Positions 1 through 10,735 of a DNA stretch of 64,000 bases are shown here, one piece after another (within the stretch, counting starts at the first letter, position 1; every line of letters begins with the position of its first letter). This DNA is from Orientallactaga sibirica (taxonomy: Eukaryota; Chordata; Mammalia; Rodentia; Dipodidae). Both the position numbers and the translations under genes were made by a program. The DNA is taken from positions 41,670,501 to 41,734,500 of the forward strand of contig JAEOAD010000012.1 of assembly GCA_036365145.1 (NCBI GenBank). Reading direction: 5' to 3'. The notes beneath the pieces were generated by a model, which searched no databases, had not been told where the DNA came from, and worked only from the letters and a program-made list of their open reading frames with translations.

Positions 1-239
1 GATGATGTGAAAGAAAGCTGGCTTGATCAAATGTCAGGGGACTACAAAGACTTAAAAGTATTTCAGTTCCAGGTTAGTCTAGAAATTTCAGATCCTATTA
101 CTTGTGGTTTGAAAAATATGGTCCAATGTATACAGAGGTTAAACAGTTGAATAATCATAATGTTACCAAATCATTAAAGATAAATTAGTAAAAAGCTTCA
201 AGTTTTCTATCAATCTCTGATGTTTTCTTTTTCTTTTGT

Positions 240-403
240 TTTTTTTTTTTTTTTTTTTGGTTTTTCTGAGGTAGGGTCTCACTCTAGCCCAGGCTGACCT
301 GGAATTCACTATGTACTCTCAGGGTGGCCTCAAACTCACGCCAATCCTCCTACCTTTGCCTCCCGAGTACTGGGATTAAAGGTGTGCGCCACCATGCCTG
401 GCT
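240..403 (-). mobile_element. B1 SINE
   Basis: Full-length reverse copy with a 20-base poly-T (its A-tail) at the left. It lies in the RAB21 intron just 20 bases before the penultimate exon's acceptor, so its T-run sits next to the splice site. Confidence 0.9.
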
Positions 404-425
404 AATGATATTTTCTTTTTTTAAG

Positions 426-514
426 GTATGCAGAATCTGTGGGAGCAAAACATTACCATACTTCAGCTAAACAGAACAAAGGAATTGAGGAGCTCTTTCT
501 TGACCTTTGTAAAA
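426..514 (+). CDS. RAB21: RAB21 penultimate coding exon
   Basis: This exon encodes part of the small GTPase Rab21, which controls early-endosome traffic and integrin recycling. It follows a splice acceptor (TTTTTTAAG) and ends at donor GTGAGT. After one leading base the frame reads YAESVGAKHYHTSAK, then QNKGIEELFLDLCK, 29 codons, with the last base starting the next codon. TSAK is the G5 guanine-binding motif of Ras-like GTPases. The match to mammalian RAB21 is essentially exact as I remember it. Earlier exons with the P-loop and switches lie outside the window to the left. Confidence 0.96.
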
Positions 515-678
515 GTGAGTATATTCAGATTTAGTATACTTAAAAGATCTTTTTGAAGTATTAGTAATGTTTCTAAAATGATATTTTGCCAATTTCTGTT
601 AATGACCATATGAATAATTTGTTAGATATATCTGTACTATTGTTTAATTTCAGTTCTTGAGTCCCCCCTCCCGCCCCC

Positions 679-735
679 AAGGTAGGGTCTCACTTTAGCT
701 GATGTGTAACTCATACACTCCACCACACCTGGCTT
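679..735 (-). mobile_element. B1 fragment with internal deletion
   Basis: Only the two ends of a reverse B1 remain (AAGGTAGGGTCTCACTTTAG and CCACCACACCTGGCT); about 100 central bases are missing. Confidence 0.7.
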
Positions 736-784
736 AAATTCAATTTCTTTTCACACACACACGCATCATTGAACCCTGTAGCTC

Positions 785-997
785 TTTTTTATTTTTAGTT
801 TTTATTTTTATTTATTTATTTGGGAGAGAGAGATACAAAACTAGGCAGGTAGAAAGAGAGAATGGGCCACTGCAAATGAACTCCAGATGTGTGCACCTCC
901 TTGTGCATCTGACTTACGTGGGTCCTGAGGAGTCGAACCTGAATCCTTTCGCTTTGCAGGCAAGCGCCTTAGCTACTAAGCCATTTCTCTAGCACCC
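785..997 (-). mobile_element. DIP SINE
   Basis: Reverse copy in the last RAB21 intron: T/A-rich tail at the left, GA tract, body, and head (CTAAGCCATTTCTCTAGC) at the right. Confidence 0.85.
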
Positions 998-1003
998 TCC
1001 CCC

Positions 1004-1141
1004 CCTTTTTTTGTGAGGTAATGTTTTGCTTTAGCCCAGGCTGACCTGGAATTTATTATATAGTTTCAGGGTAGCCTTAAACTCACACCAATCCTCCTAC
1101 CCCTACCTACCAAGTGCTGGGCATTAAAGGTGTGCCTAGCT
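1004..1141 (-). mobile_element. B1 SINE
   Basis: Reverse copy directly abutting the DIP at its left; the head is shortened (GTGTGCCTAGCT). Confidence 0.8.
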
Positions 1142-1309
1142 TTTTTTTTTTTTTCCATCCTAAATTATTGATATCATTTCTGTACTGTAAATATCCCTTG
1201 TACTTGGAATAACTTGAATATTAACAAGTTTCTGAATGTGTTTAGGAAATTTCAAGGATTATACTTGTACACAGGAAAAAAAGATACAACAAAAAAATCT
1301 TTTATTGTA

Positions 1310-1468
1310 GCTGGGCATGGTGGCACATGCCTTTAATCCCAGCACTCGGGAGGCAGAGGTAGAAGGATTGCCGTAAGTTCAAGGCCACCCTGAGACTACA
1401 TAGTTAATTCCAGGTCAGCCTGGGCCAGAGTGAAACCCTACCTCGAAAAAACAAAACAAACAAAAAAA
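1310..1468 (+). mobile_element. B1 SINE
   Basis: Forward full-length copy with an interrupted A-rich tail; the flanking AAAAAATCTTTTAT repeats after it and is a likely target duplication. Confidence 0.88.
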
Positions 1469-1476
1469 TCTTTTAT

Positions 1477-1562
1477 CTAGGTGTGGTGGTAGATGCCTTT
1501 AAACACAGCACTTCGGAGGCAGAGGTAGGGTGATCAAAGTAAGTTCCATGCCAGTCTGGAAC
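1477..1562 (+). mobile_element. B1 SINE, 3' truncated
   Basis: Divergent forward copy that stops about two thirds through the family body. Confidence 0.65.
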
Positions 1563-1793
1563 TACTGGCACACACAACTACATGGACACACAAACACATG
1601 CATGTTAAACAAAACCAAACTGCTTTTTACCCTGTTACTGTCATGGTGGCCATTATACCATGCATAGTGTGATTTCTTCTTGCTTAATGACTTTGACATA
1701 GTGTCCATTTCCTTTGTTCATCGAAAGTCAGATAGCTATGAGAGTGAACGCTCAAAAAGATTGTGGTTCTGATACCTTGCTTCTCCCTCTCAG

Positions 1794-1936
1794 GAATGAT
1801 AGAGACAGCACAGGTGGATGAGAGAGCTAAAGGCAATGGCTGCAGTCAACCCGGCGCTGCACGGAGAGGAGTCCAGATTATTGATGATGAGCCCCAAGCC
1901 CAGGCTGGCAGCGGAGGGTGCTGTTCCTCTGGATAA
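1794..1936 (+). CDS. RAB21: RAB21 terminal coding exon and stop
   Basis: This exon encodes the C-terminal 46 residues of Rab21. The acceptor is a pyrimidine tract ending CTCTCAG; the first two bases complete the Arg codon begun in the previous exon. The frame starts MIETAQVDERAKG and runs through the hypervariable tail VQIIDDEPQAQ to GGCCSSG and TAA at 1934-1936. The CC pair is the dual geranylgeranylation site that anchors Rab21 to endosomal membranes. Compared with the human tail as I remember it, there are a few conservative changes (for example CSQPGAARR and AQAGSGG), as expected for an orthologue under constraint. Confidence 0.97.
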
Positions 1937-3840
1937 CTGTTTACGCTGAAGAAATGCAGAACGAACAGAACTGTGGATCATTGCCCTCCACATGAAGACT
2001 GCCATATTCCAAGTCACATCATTTTACCAATGGAGTCAGAGAATTAACAGTATTTTAAATTACGTTTATAACACTGCAGAGACCTTAAGTGCTAAACTTA
2101 GTAGAGTTTGTGACCAGAGAATTGGCATTTTCTACAGATGCTAACAAAGCAATTACCAATGGCCTTTTTACATATTTTTTTCTTTAATGAGGAATAATAT
2201 GCATGTAGAAAAGACCTACCTAAAGGCTTCATTTATATTCTTTTAAATCAAATCTTTATTTAATAACTTATGTATGTTGTTGGAATGGTATTCATTTTTG
2301 CAGCTCTTTGTATTTTGTGGTAGTTTAAATTGTATCACTTCTAAAAAGCATACTGTCTTTGTTTTTGATTAGCAGATACCTGAAGTTCTATTTTTGCAGG
2401 GTTTGCACAGGCCCCTAACTGTCTACTACTTTGATATAATCTCTATACATCCTGTATGCTAAGCTGGTAAAATACATTGTAAATTACATATTAAATATTT
2501 TATCTGCTTTTACAAGCGCAAGGTGCAAAAATCTATACAGTTGTGTTATTGGTGACTGTAAAATGAGCTAACCATTGGTGACAATGCCTAAGCTTCCTGA
2601 CCATTACACCCAACATCACTCTCCTTCACTTTGTCTTAACTTGAAAGTGGCCTGTTTCAATTTCTCACACACTTGAATTATTGCTGTTGTCGCCTTTTTT
2701 TCACCTCTATAAGTCATCTGGTGATGGAATAGCAGCACTTGCCTCTTTTTCTTTTTTATTAAAAAGATGACTTGTGCTGATTTTGTTTTAGAATGGTTAC
2801 CTTAGACGCATTGAAGGGAGCACGCCTAGTTTCACTTCTGCAATAACTTCAGTCTTCTTTTAGGCTTTACATGAGTTAGACTTGCTAACCCAAGAAGAGA
2901 AAGGAAAGTCCCAGACAGTAGCCATTCACCAGTGCTCATTCATACAGCATGTTGTTAGTACTCTGTGGTCCTGAGACAATACTTTTAGATTTTTTTGTGA
3001 ACAGGTTTGTATTGGTTATTGCTTGTCAGAAGTGAACACAGAAAGTTCAGTTTTATCTTCTAGGTGTTACCTTTCTCAGTTTTTCTGGAGAGAAGTATTT
3101 TGTAATGTAGTTATAACAAACACTGGAAAGATTGATTATAAGATTATATTCTTGTACACTTTGTAAATTAGTCCCTGATTAGATTTTCTTTCTTTCGCAT
3201 TGGACTAAATTTGTTATTTTTTAATAGAATCAGGCACTGCTCCCAGAAAGAACAGATTAAGGAAATGAACATAAATTGTTCTTGTCTAATAAATATATTT
3301 TTCCATTTCTGTCATGCTTGGAAAACTAGTAAATGTTATGTCTAAGATAAAATGGAATGGTCCCTGCATTTACTTATAAGAAGTGGTAGGATGCAGTAAA
3401 GCTGCTAGCATGAGCATTTATGAAGACATAAGAGGCCATAGTTACTGAGGAAGGCACACCGTATTTTTAAGTTAATAGCTTAAGCTTTCCCAAATGTGCT
3501 AAAAATTGAATGATTTGACACCTTGATGCTATATTAAAAATGTCACTTAGTATTGAATGTTCTGTAAGCCTTCACCTTATGTTCAACTATAGTCCTTGCC
3601 AGATTCAGAAGGCTGATCTTTGTGTTTGAGGATGGTCAGAGTGGAGTTGAGGAGTAAGCCAAAATTGTCTTGTGTGGAATGATTGTGCTCTGTATTGCTT
3701 CTGGGTCTCCTGTGAATTAGTGCTTATGCAGGACTGTAAGGGGACAGTGTGTGGGGGCGGGGGAGGGGGGTCATGAGTTACAGGAAAGTTTGTCCTTCTG
3801 GCTTTTTCAGAAGGAATAAACTATTGCTGTAAATAAAAAA
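1937..3840 (+). other. RAB21: Probable RAB21 3' untranslated region
   Basis: The sequence after the RAB21 stop is AT-rich and free of SINEs, unlike nearly everything else in the window, which suggests constraint. AATAAA hexamers lie at 3288-3293, 3815-3820 and 3832-3837 and are candidate polyadenylation signals. The SINE-free state continues to about 4745, so the longest 3' end may lie further right. No open frame of interest is seen. The end given is the cluster of hexamers, not a proven cleavage site. Confidence 0.65.
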
Positions 3841-4745
3841 TAAACTCTTCTCACTGAAGTGAAAAATGGTTTTAAACTCAAGTTGAAATTGAACTTTATT
3901 CCAGAGAGCAAGTTAAACTTGATTGAAGAGCTGTTTCACTTTCAGTGTTATAAATTCCAGACAGGAGCATCTGGTCCAGAGTTGCCAGATAATTATTGGT
4001 GAGGTCCAGGCTATCATACATGTTTCTTCCTTTGTCCTCCCTTGGCTTCTGAACCTTGAACATTACTTTTATTTTTTCCAAACTATAATTGAGGCTAATT
4101 CTAATAGCAGCAGTAGGCAATAATGATATTCATATTGCTACTCTAATATTCAAAAGGTGTTTAAGTAAAAATAATGTTAGAGGATAATGAAAGAGGACTG
4201 GTCATGTGCAGATTGTATGTAAGGGGAAGATTAAGAGACAGAAACCAAGACTGGGGAAGGTTTTCTGAGGCTTTCTTTATACCATTTCTCTGTGTTTCTA
4301 TCCTAATAATTGTGCTCTTAGGAAGAAGGCACAAATTATGGTGTTGTGTATTAAAAGTAGTTAGATAGATAAGATTCATATGTTTTCAATGAGTAAGTAT
4401 ATACATATTACATAATTTGAAATTAGTTTAAGGTAGTCATTAAAATGTTAAAAGTACAATCATTGTTTCTATGATGAATATTTTGCTTGTCCTGTGATTA
4501 CAGAGGAAGAATGTTTTAAACATGTATTTAAACAACACTTGTGGTAAAGAGTAATATGAAAAGAAAAAGCATCATGTATGAAATATGAGTGTTTGAATTT
4601 GTTTTGTTTGGAGTATATCCTGAGAATACCCTAAAGTTACGACTGTTACTATATTGCAATCTTTTTTTTAATAGTAGCTATTCTTTGATATTAACGAAGA
4701 ATGATGCCTTATTTTTAAGTTTCTAGTATTAAAAATAAAGTTGGT
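3841..4745. other. Unique AT-rich stretch
   Basis: No SINE, LINE or convincing gene is seen. It may be further RAB21 3'UTR if a more distal poly(A) site is used. Confidence 0.5.
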
Positions 4746-4905
4746 GGCTGGGCGTGGTGGCATATGCCTTTAATCCCAGCACTCGGGAGGCAGAGGTAGG
4801 AGGATCGCTGTGATTTCAAGGCCAGCCTGAGACTACATAGTGAGTTCCAGGTCAGGCCTACCTCGAAAAGAGAGCCTACCTTGAAAAACCAAAAATAAAT
4901 AAACA
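4746..4905 (+). mobile_element. B1 SINE
   Basis: Forward copy; the 3' part carries a short repeat of the CCTACCT(C/T)GAAAA end, as if the tail end was duplicated. Confidence 0.87.
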
Positions 4906-5976
4906 AAGTTGGGGTAAATCTGGAAAGAAGACAGAGTAAAGTAGTTATAAACCCCTACAAATTTGACAGTGTTTAAAATCACCTTGACAAATACATTGCC
5001 TTTATCAAATAGTTTGTAAATAAGGCAAGATAAGCTTTGTGTGTGCCAAATAATTGGAACATTTAAAAAACAGATTGTGACAGTGTTATTTCTTTTAATA
5101 TATAATTTTCAATTTTCTGTATTATAAGTGCTACCATAAGTCTACATCATGGATATTCTGTATTATTATATCCACATACTGTAATTGCTGCTTATATATC
5201 TCTTAGTAGTTTGATGTATGCTTTAACTTTCATGATACATCTTTTGACTTCTGTTTGCCAATTCCATAGTTTCCAGTTTTCTTTGTAGGTAAACAAAGAA
5301 CTGTATAATTGTGACCATTTTGAATGTTGAGGCCTTCAGGAAAGAATGTAGATAGTAGTGACCAATAGCAGGCTCACAGTAGTATTTAAGGGTACAGAGA
5401 CTAATTCTCCCATACTCTTTGCTAAAATGCACTAGCCAGGTTTTAATCATTGCAGCTAAGAGTCATTAAACTACATGTGCTTGGTTTCATAATGGGCATC
5501 CATTCCAGTATGTTCTTTTTGGTCACCTGTAATAGAGTGATACATTTAGTGTTGTGAACCAGAATTCATGCTAAACAAGTCTTGACTTGAATGGCCTTTC
5601 TTTTGTAAAGAAAGGCAACTACAATTTGAGCATAATTTTCCTTAGTGTATTTTGATATCATATATGTTGAAGTAATTGGAAATTCCTTTGTTTCCAGTTT
5701 CAAGCAGAAATGCTTCTCTTCTAAACAAATACCACTTTAATTTGTTAGACCTTTAACAGTGCTTGTGCTACCCAGGATGTATGTATTACCTCTTTTTGAA
5801 AAGCTGTGTGTTTTTGAGCTTTCAACTGAATGAATCCTTTCTTAACTGCATCATTATCTGTTAACATGGCAAGTTAATGTTACACAGCACACTCAGTAAA
5901 TCTATTCTCAAAGCATCTTGTCCTCTTTAGAAGCCACACATGTATTACCAAATGTGTCATATTAAAGCTATAAGTC
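4906..5976. other. Unique AT-rich stretch
   Basis: About 1.1 kb without any recognised repeat or open frame; downstream of RAB21, possibly distal 3'UTR. Confidence 0.45.
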
Positions 5977-6070
5977 ATGGCTGGGCGTGGTGGTACATGT
6001 CTGTGATCCCAGCTCTCAGGAGGCTCAGGCAGAAGGATCCAGTAACTCCAGGCCAGCTTAGGTACAGGCC
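5977..6070 (+). mobile_element. B1-like fragment
   Basis: Divergent forward copy retaining the head (CTGGGCGTGGTGG) and part of the body, truncated at the 3' side. Confidence 0.6.
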
Positions 6071-6168
6071 GACTGAACATTTATTTCCAGTATACCAATT
6101 CTCTGGATTTTGATCCTTCTTGGCACTGTATCATCTCTTCACTATCAAATACTTAAGAAAAAGCTACA

Positions 6169-6356
6169 GACTGGAGAGGTGGCTCAGTGGTTGAAGTGCT
6201 TGCTTGAAAACCCTGACAATGTGGGTTCAATTCCCCAGAACCCACATAAGCCAGATCTGCAAAGTGATGCATGCATCTGAAATTCGTTTGCAATGGCTAG
6301 AAGTCCTGGTGCACCCATTCTCCCCCTCTCGCTCTCCCTTTGCAAATAAAATACTT
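6169..6356 (+). mobile_element. DIP SINE
   Basis: Forward copy flanked by AAGAAAAAGCTA on both sides, a clear target-site duplication. Confidence 0.88.
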
Positions 6357-6450
6357 AAAAGAAAAAGCTAATACAGATTCCTTGAATTTTGATATGGTAG
6401 AGCAATGAGGTAAGGAAGAATAAGGATAAAAGTATGTTGGAAAAACAGAG

Positions 6451-6650
6451 CTGGAGAGATGGCTCAGTGGTTAAAGGCGCTTGCTTGCAAAGCCTGATGG
6501 CCAGGGTTTCACTTCTTAGTACCCACATAAAGCCAGATGCACAAAGTGGTACTGCTCCTGGAGTTCGTTTGCAGTGGCAAGAAGCCCTGGTGTGCCCATT
6601 CCCTCTCTCATTCTCTGTGCTTGCAAAGAAAAACATTTAGAAATATATAA
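6451..6650 (+). mobile_element. DIP SINE
   Basis: Forward copy with a short CT tract (CCCTCTCTCATTCTCT) and no long A-tail. Confidence 0.87.
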
Positions 6651-6704
6651 AGAAAAAGAAGCACTGCTACTTGATAAAGCAGCAAGCTGTCTTAAAACTA
6701 TAAA

Positions 6705-6862
6705 GCCGGGTGTGGTGGCGCATGCCTTTAATCCCAGCACTTGGGAAGCAGAGGTAGGAGGATCGCCATGAGTTTGAGGCCACACTAAGATTACATAGTG
6801 AATTCCAGGACAGCCTGAGCTAGAGTGTGAACCTGCCTCGAAAAACAAATACCAAAACAACA
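6705..6862 (+). mobile_element. B1 SINE
   Basis: Forward full-length copy starting GCCGGGTGTGGTGG, with tail AACAAATACCAAAACAAC. Confidence 0.9.
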
Positions 6863-7138
6863 AGTAGTACTTAAAAAACAAGACACATGTAAATATATTT
6901 TAGGAAAAATTACAAAATAGAGCTAATGTCAAAGTGCCCCCCTGATGCTCCCTCCTAAATGGTAACTGCTCCTCAGTGTGCTCAAGTACCTTTTTGTTGT
7001 GCATTTGCCTACATAGAAACTTACATGTACAAGGGACTCAGATTTTTACATAAATTCAGTCAATATGCATATGTTATGCAAGTTAATTTTTCTCTTAATA
7101 GGTCTAGAGCTCTTCAATAAATACCTATATTTTTCATG

Positions 7139-7302
7139 TTTTTTTTCCTTGTTTTCTTTTTCTTTAGTTTTTCAAGATAGGGTCTCACTCAGAGCTCAGG
7201 CCTGGAATTCACTATGTAGTTTCCGGTGGTCTTGAACTCACGACAATCCTAACTCTGCCTCCCCAGTGCTGGGATTAAAGGTGTGCACCCCGACGCCTGG
7301 CT
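7139..7302 (-). mobile_element. B1 SINE
   Basis: Reverse copy; first of five reverse B1 copies within 1.1 kb (7139-8262). Confidence 0.86.
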
Positions 7303-7346
7303 TATCTTTTCATTTTTATCCACATCTCTGGGAGGATTTTTGACTT

Positions 7347-7493
7347 TTTCTTTCTTTTTTGAGGTAGGGTCTCACTCTAGCTCAGGCAGACCTGAAATTC
7401 ACTCTATTCTTAGGGTGGCCTTGAACTCACGGTGATCCTCCTACCTCTGCCTCCTGAGTGCTGGGACTAAAAGCGTATGCCACCACACCCAGC
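7347..7493 (-). mobile_element. B1 SINE
   Basis: Reverse full-length copy, moderately diverged. Confidence 0.87.
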
Positions 7494-7804
7494 ACAGTCT
7501 TTTAAAGAACTTGACTATAAAAGCCTCCCCAAAGGAATCTTGTTAGCTAGGTGGTTTCACTAGTATCATGAAAGTTGGGTACAGGCAGTGTTTAGAAGCA
7601 GGGCTTCAGCTAAGCATGTGAATCGCTACTAGAAACTGCTTACCGTTCATTGGGAGTTCATTATGTTGTTGTAACGTTTACTAAGACAAAAGGTAGAAGT
7701 TAACTAGCAGGTTCTTTATTCAACATGGTTTTACTTACGGTTGAGAGGGAAAGTACAGTTGATAGGAAAAGTGTAGGGTAAACTAAAATAAGTTGATAGA
7801 TTCT

Positions 7805-7928
7805 TTTTTTGTTTTGTTTTTCAAGGTAGGGTCTTGTCGCTCTAGCCCAGGCTGACCTGGAATTCACTATGTAGTCTCAAGGTGGCCTTGAGTGCTAGGA
7901 TTAAAGGCATGCACCACCAAGCCCAGCT
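7805..7928 (-). mobile_element. B1 SINE with internal deletion
   Basis: Reverse copy missing about 30 bases between GGCCTTGAG and the TGCTAGGATTAAAGG box. Confidence 0.82.
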
Positions 7929-7938
7929 AGGGTCACTT

Positions 7939-8083
7939 TGTTTGTTTGGTTTTTTGAGGTAGAGTCTTGCTGTATCCCAGGCTGACCTGGGATTCACTCT
8001 GTAATCTCAGGGTGGCCTCAAACTCATGGCGATCCTTCTGTCTTGACCTCCTGAGTGCTGGGACTAAAGGCGTGCATCACCTA
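7939..8083 (-). mobile_element. B1 SINE, head truncated
   Basis: Reverse copy that ends at GCGTGCATCACC without the usual CCCGGCT head. Confidence 0.82.
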
Positions 8084-8095
8084 GAATCACATTTT

Positions 8096-8262
8096 TATTT
8101 TTATTTATTTAATTTTTGGGTTTTCAAGGTAGGGTCTTGCTCTAGTCCAGGCTGACCGGGAATTCACTATGTTGTCTCGAGGTGGCCTCAAACTCACGGC
8201 GATCCTCCTACCTCTGCCTCCCAAGTGCTGGGATTAAAGGTGTGCGCCACCACACCCGGCTC
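8096..8262 (-). mobile_element. B1 SINE
   Basis: Reverse full-length copy; TAGAATCACATTTTTA occurs on both sides, a good target duplication. Confidence 0.9.
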
Positions 8263-8587
8263 TAGAATCACATTTTTAAAGAGAAAGTTGAATCAAGGGT
8301 GACAGTTCTGGGACTAGGAAGACAACTTACTTGAATTTGTTTTATGTTTACCATAAATTGAGCTTTAATAGTGAAGTCATCTTGGAAAGTCAAAGACTTG
8401 GTTTCTATCTACCCTCCATGGACATAGAGTTGGGAAAGATGAGTGCAAGTACAAGCCCTTTCTGCCTGTTAGGTTTGCTTTTCCTACTTGGGGAGCACTG
8501 CAGCATCCATCAATTACTTGACAGGCATTTTCCCACATGTCAATGCTATTGTTCAGCAAGTGAGACACAAGGTATGCTTCAGAATCA

Positions 8588-8825
8588 AATTTTTTTATTT
8601 TTTTTTGAGAGAGTCAGAGAGCAAGCCAGATAGAGAATGGGCATGCCAGAAGCCTTGCAGCCACTGTGAACAAACTCCAGACATGTGTACCCCCTTGTGG
8701 CCAATTGCGGTATTGCACCCTTGCATCACTTTGCGTCTGGCTAAACATGGGACCTGGAGAACTGAAAAGGAGTTCTTAGGCTTAGCAGGCAAGCACCTTA
8801 ACCACTAAGCCATCTCTCCAGTCCT
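8588..8825 (-). mobile_element. DIP SINE, long form
   Basis: Reverse copy of the longer DIP variant, recognised by CCCCCTTGTGGCC and TGCATCACTTTGCGTCTGG in the body. Confidence 0.86.
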
Positions 8826-8866
8826 AATAAGTTTTAATGAAAGTTCCAGGAGCAGATGAAGCACAA

Positions 8867-8867
<1 letters not shown>

Positions 8868-8912
<45 letters not shown>
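8868..8912. repeat. (GT)n microsatellite
   Basis: An uninterrupted run of about 22 GT units. Confidence 0.95.
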
Positions 8913-8915
<3 letters not shown>

Positions 8916-9062
8916 TGTTCCTGTATGGTCCTTTAAGGATTTTCAGATATTCAGCTCATCATGACTCCTGTTTCATGTGAATGTTCCAAATATGTACTCA
9001 GCAGGGAAACTAGACACCTTAAGTGCTTCCTTTCTAATTAGAGTTTAAGAAAGGGAGCTAAT

Positions 9063-9213
9063 GGGCTGGAGAGGTGGCTCAGTGGTTAAGGCACTTACCT
9101 GTGAAGCCTAAGGACCCAGGTTCAATTCCCCAGATCCCATGTAAGCCTGATGCACAAGGTGGCTCATGTGTCTGAAGTTCATTTGCAGTGGCTAGAGGCC
9201 CAGGTGCGCCCAT

Positions 9214-9244
<31 letters not shown>

Positions 9245-9265
9245 TATAAGTAAAATACAAAAAAA
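9063..9265 (+). mobile_element. DIP SINE
   Basis: Forward copy with (CT)n tract 9217-9244 and tail ending in A then a G9 run. Confidence 0.88.
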
Positions 9266-9433
9266 AGGGGGGGGGAGCTAAGGATGGTTGCCATGTTGCA
9301 AGATGTGTTTTATCTGTGGATATGTGACACCCTTGCATGCAAGCACATTCTGTGTTGGGTCAAACATACCTGTCCAACTTTTGGAGGACTAGTTAAAAGA
9401 CTGAATTTGAGGTGAAACTGGACAGACTTAATA

Positions 9434-9545
9434 AACAGTGTCTTGCTGTGCCGTGTGCAGTGCAGACTGGCCTCAAACTCCTGACCTTTCTGCCTTGCCC
9501 TCCCAAGTGTTGGATTACAGACGTGCACTGGCACACTCCACTGTG
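9434..9545 (-). mobile_element. Old B1-type SINE
   Basis: Diverged reverse copy (TGGCCTCAAACTCCTGACC ... TGGATTACAGACGTGCACTGG), older than the bulk of B1 here. Confidence 0.6.
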
Positions 9546-9679
9546 AACAGAATGTTGAAGCCTTGCAGACGACACATGTGTACAGCCAGATTATTACCCC
9601 CTTGTTTCAAGAGGGCAATGATAGTCTTGCCCAAGTTGCTCTTCCAAATTTTGTGGTAAAATTGAAGAAACAAAGGCCT

Positions 9680-9765
9680 TTGGCTGGATGTGGTGCTGCA
9701 TACCTGAAGTCTCAGCACTAGGGAGGCTGAGAGGATTTCTGTAAGGTCAAGACCAGCTTTGGAAT
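9680..9765 (+). mobile_element. B1-like fragment
   Basis: Diverged forward 5' part (GGCTGGATGTGGTGCTGCAT) truncated just before the next element. Confidence 0.55.
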
Positions 9766-9773
9766 TGGGAGAC

Positions 9774-9926
9774 TTTTTTTTTTTTTTTTTTTTTTGAGGT
9801 AGGGTTGCATTTTTGCCCACGCTGTCCTGGAACTGGCTCTGTAGCCCAGACTGGCTTTGAACTCATGGCACTCCTCCTCCCTCAGCCTTCTGAGTGCTAG
9901 GACTGAAGGCATGTGTTGCCATACTG
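9774..9926 (-). mobile_element. B1 SINE
   Basis: Reverse copy with an 20-base T run; the sequence differs from the main family in the centre. Confidence 0.72.
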
Positions 9927-9992
9927 TTATGTTGCCTTATTACCACACCCAGGAGAGTGCAACATCGGATAGTTTGTAAATTTCTAAATTAA

Positions 9993-10183
9993 TTTTCTTT
10001 TTTATTTTTTTATTTATTACAAGACAAAGAGAATGGGCACACCAGGGTCTAGCCACTGCAAACAAACTCCAGATGCATGTGCCACCTTGTGCATCTAGCT
10101 TACATAGGACCTGGAGAATCAAACCTGGATCCTTAGGCTTCCCAGGCAAGCACCTTAACTGCTAAGCCATCTCTCCAGGCCTC
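9993..10183 (-). mobile_element. DIP SINE
   Basis: Reverse copy; CTCTAAATT- and TTTCTAAATT flanks suggest a target duplication. Confidence 0.85.
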
Positions 10184-10640
10184 TAAATTCATTTTCTAAC
10201 TTGAGAGTTCATTCTCTTTTTTTTTTCTACCTGAAGTTGACAATATAAATCAAAGTTTTAATAAGTTCCTGGACTTTGTTTAGTTTTCTAATGCATTTTC
10301 AGGATATTTTTGATAATTGCAGTGTAAAATTAAATCAGTTAGAGCCCCTTTACTCTTTTTGGGAAGAAAGCACAGTGATTTTTTTTTTTTTTAAATCCCA
10401 TGAGCCAGTTATTGTGAAGTTTCATCTTAATGCATACTAACTCACAAAAGGTGAATAGTTGTAAAGGTCTTACTCAGTTTTTCAAAATGTAAAACTCCTA
10501 TAATGAAAAACTAAGATCTTTTGAGGGCCTTTGGCTATCTCCTGGGTGAGAAAGTTAGTCATCTTGTCCAAAAAGCTGTATAGTATATACTCCTTCTATA
10601 TATTGATCTTTAAAACCTGAACATGTTTGTTTTTGTTTTT
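10184..10640. other. Unique stretch
   Basis: AT-rich sequence without recognised repeats or genes. Confidence 0.4.
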
Positions 10641-10654
10641 ATTGTAATTTATTT

Positions 10655-10735
10655 TAACTTTTATTGACAATTTCCACACACATAAACAATGTAACATGAT
10701 AGTCCTCTCTCACAATCCTCCATTTTCCATTCTTT
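10655..10735 (-). mobile_element. L1 3' end fragment
   Basis: Resembles the extreme 3' end of the L1 type at 51290-51812 (TTATTGACAA ... followed by CT-rich sequence) in reverse orientation; only about 80 bases. Confidence 0.5.

Noticed and set aside
1..120. Possible earlier RAB21 exon at the left edge
   Set aside because: Frames there do not give the expected Rab21 segments (NKIDL or the following helix), and no acceptor-donor pair is visible.
6516..6881. 121-codon - strand frame
   Set aside because: It is made of reversed B1 and DIP sequence.
9063..9130. tRNA-like heads of DIP elements as possible tRNA genes
   Set aside because: They have A- and B-box-like sequences but belong to SINEs; no intact tRNA cloverleaf with CCA-proximal end was found anywhere in the window.
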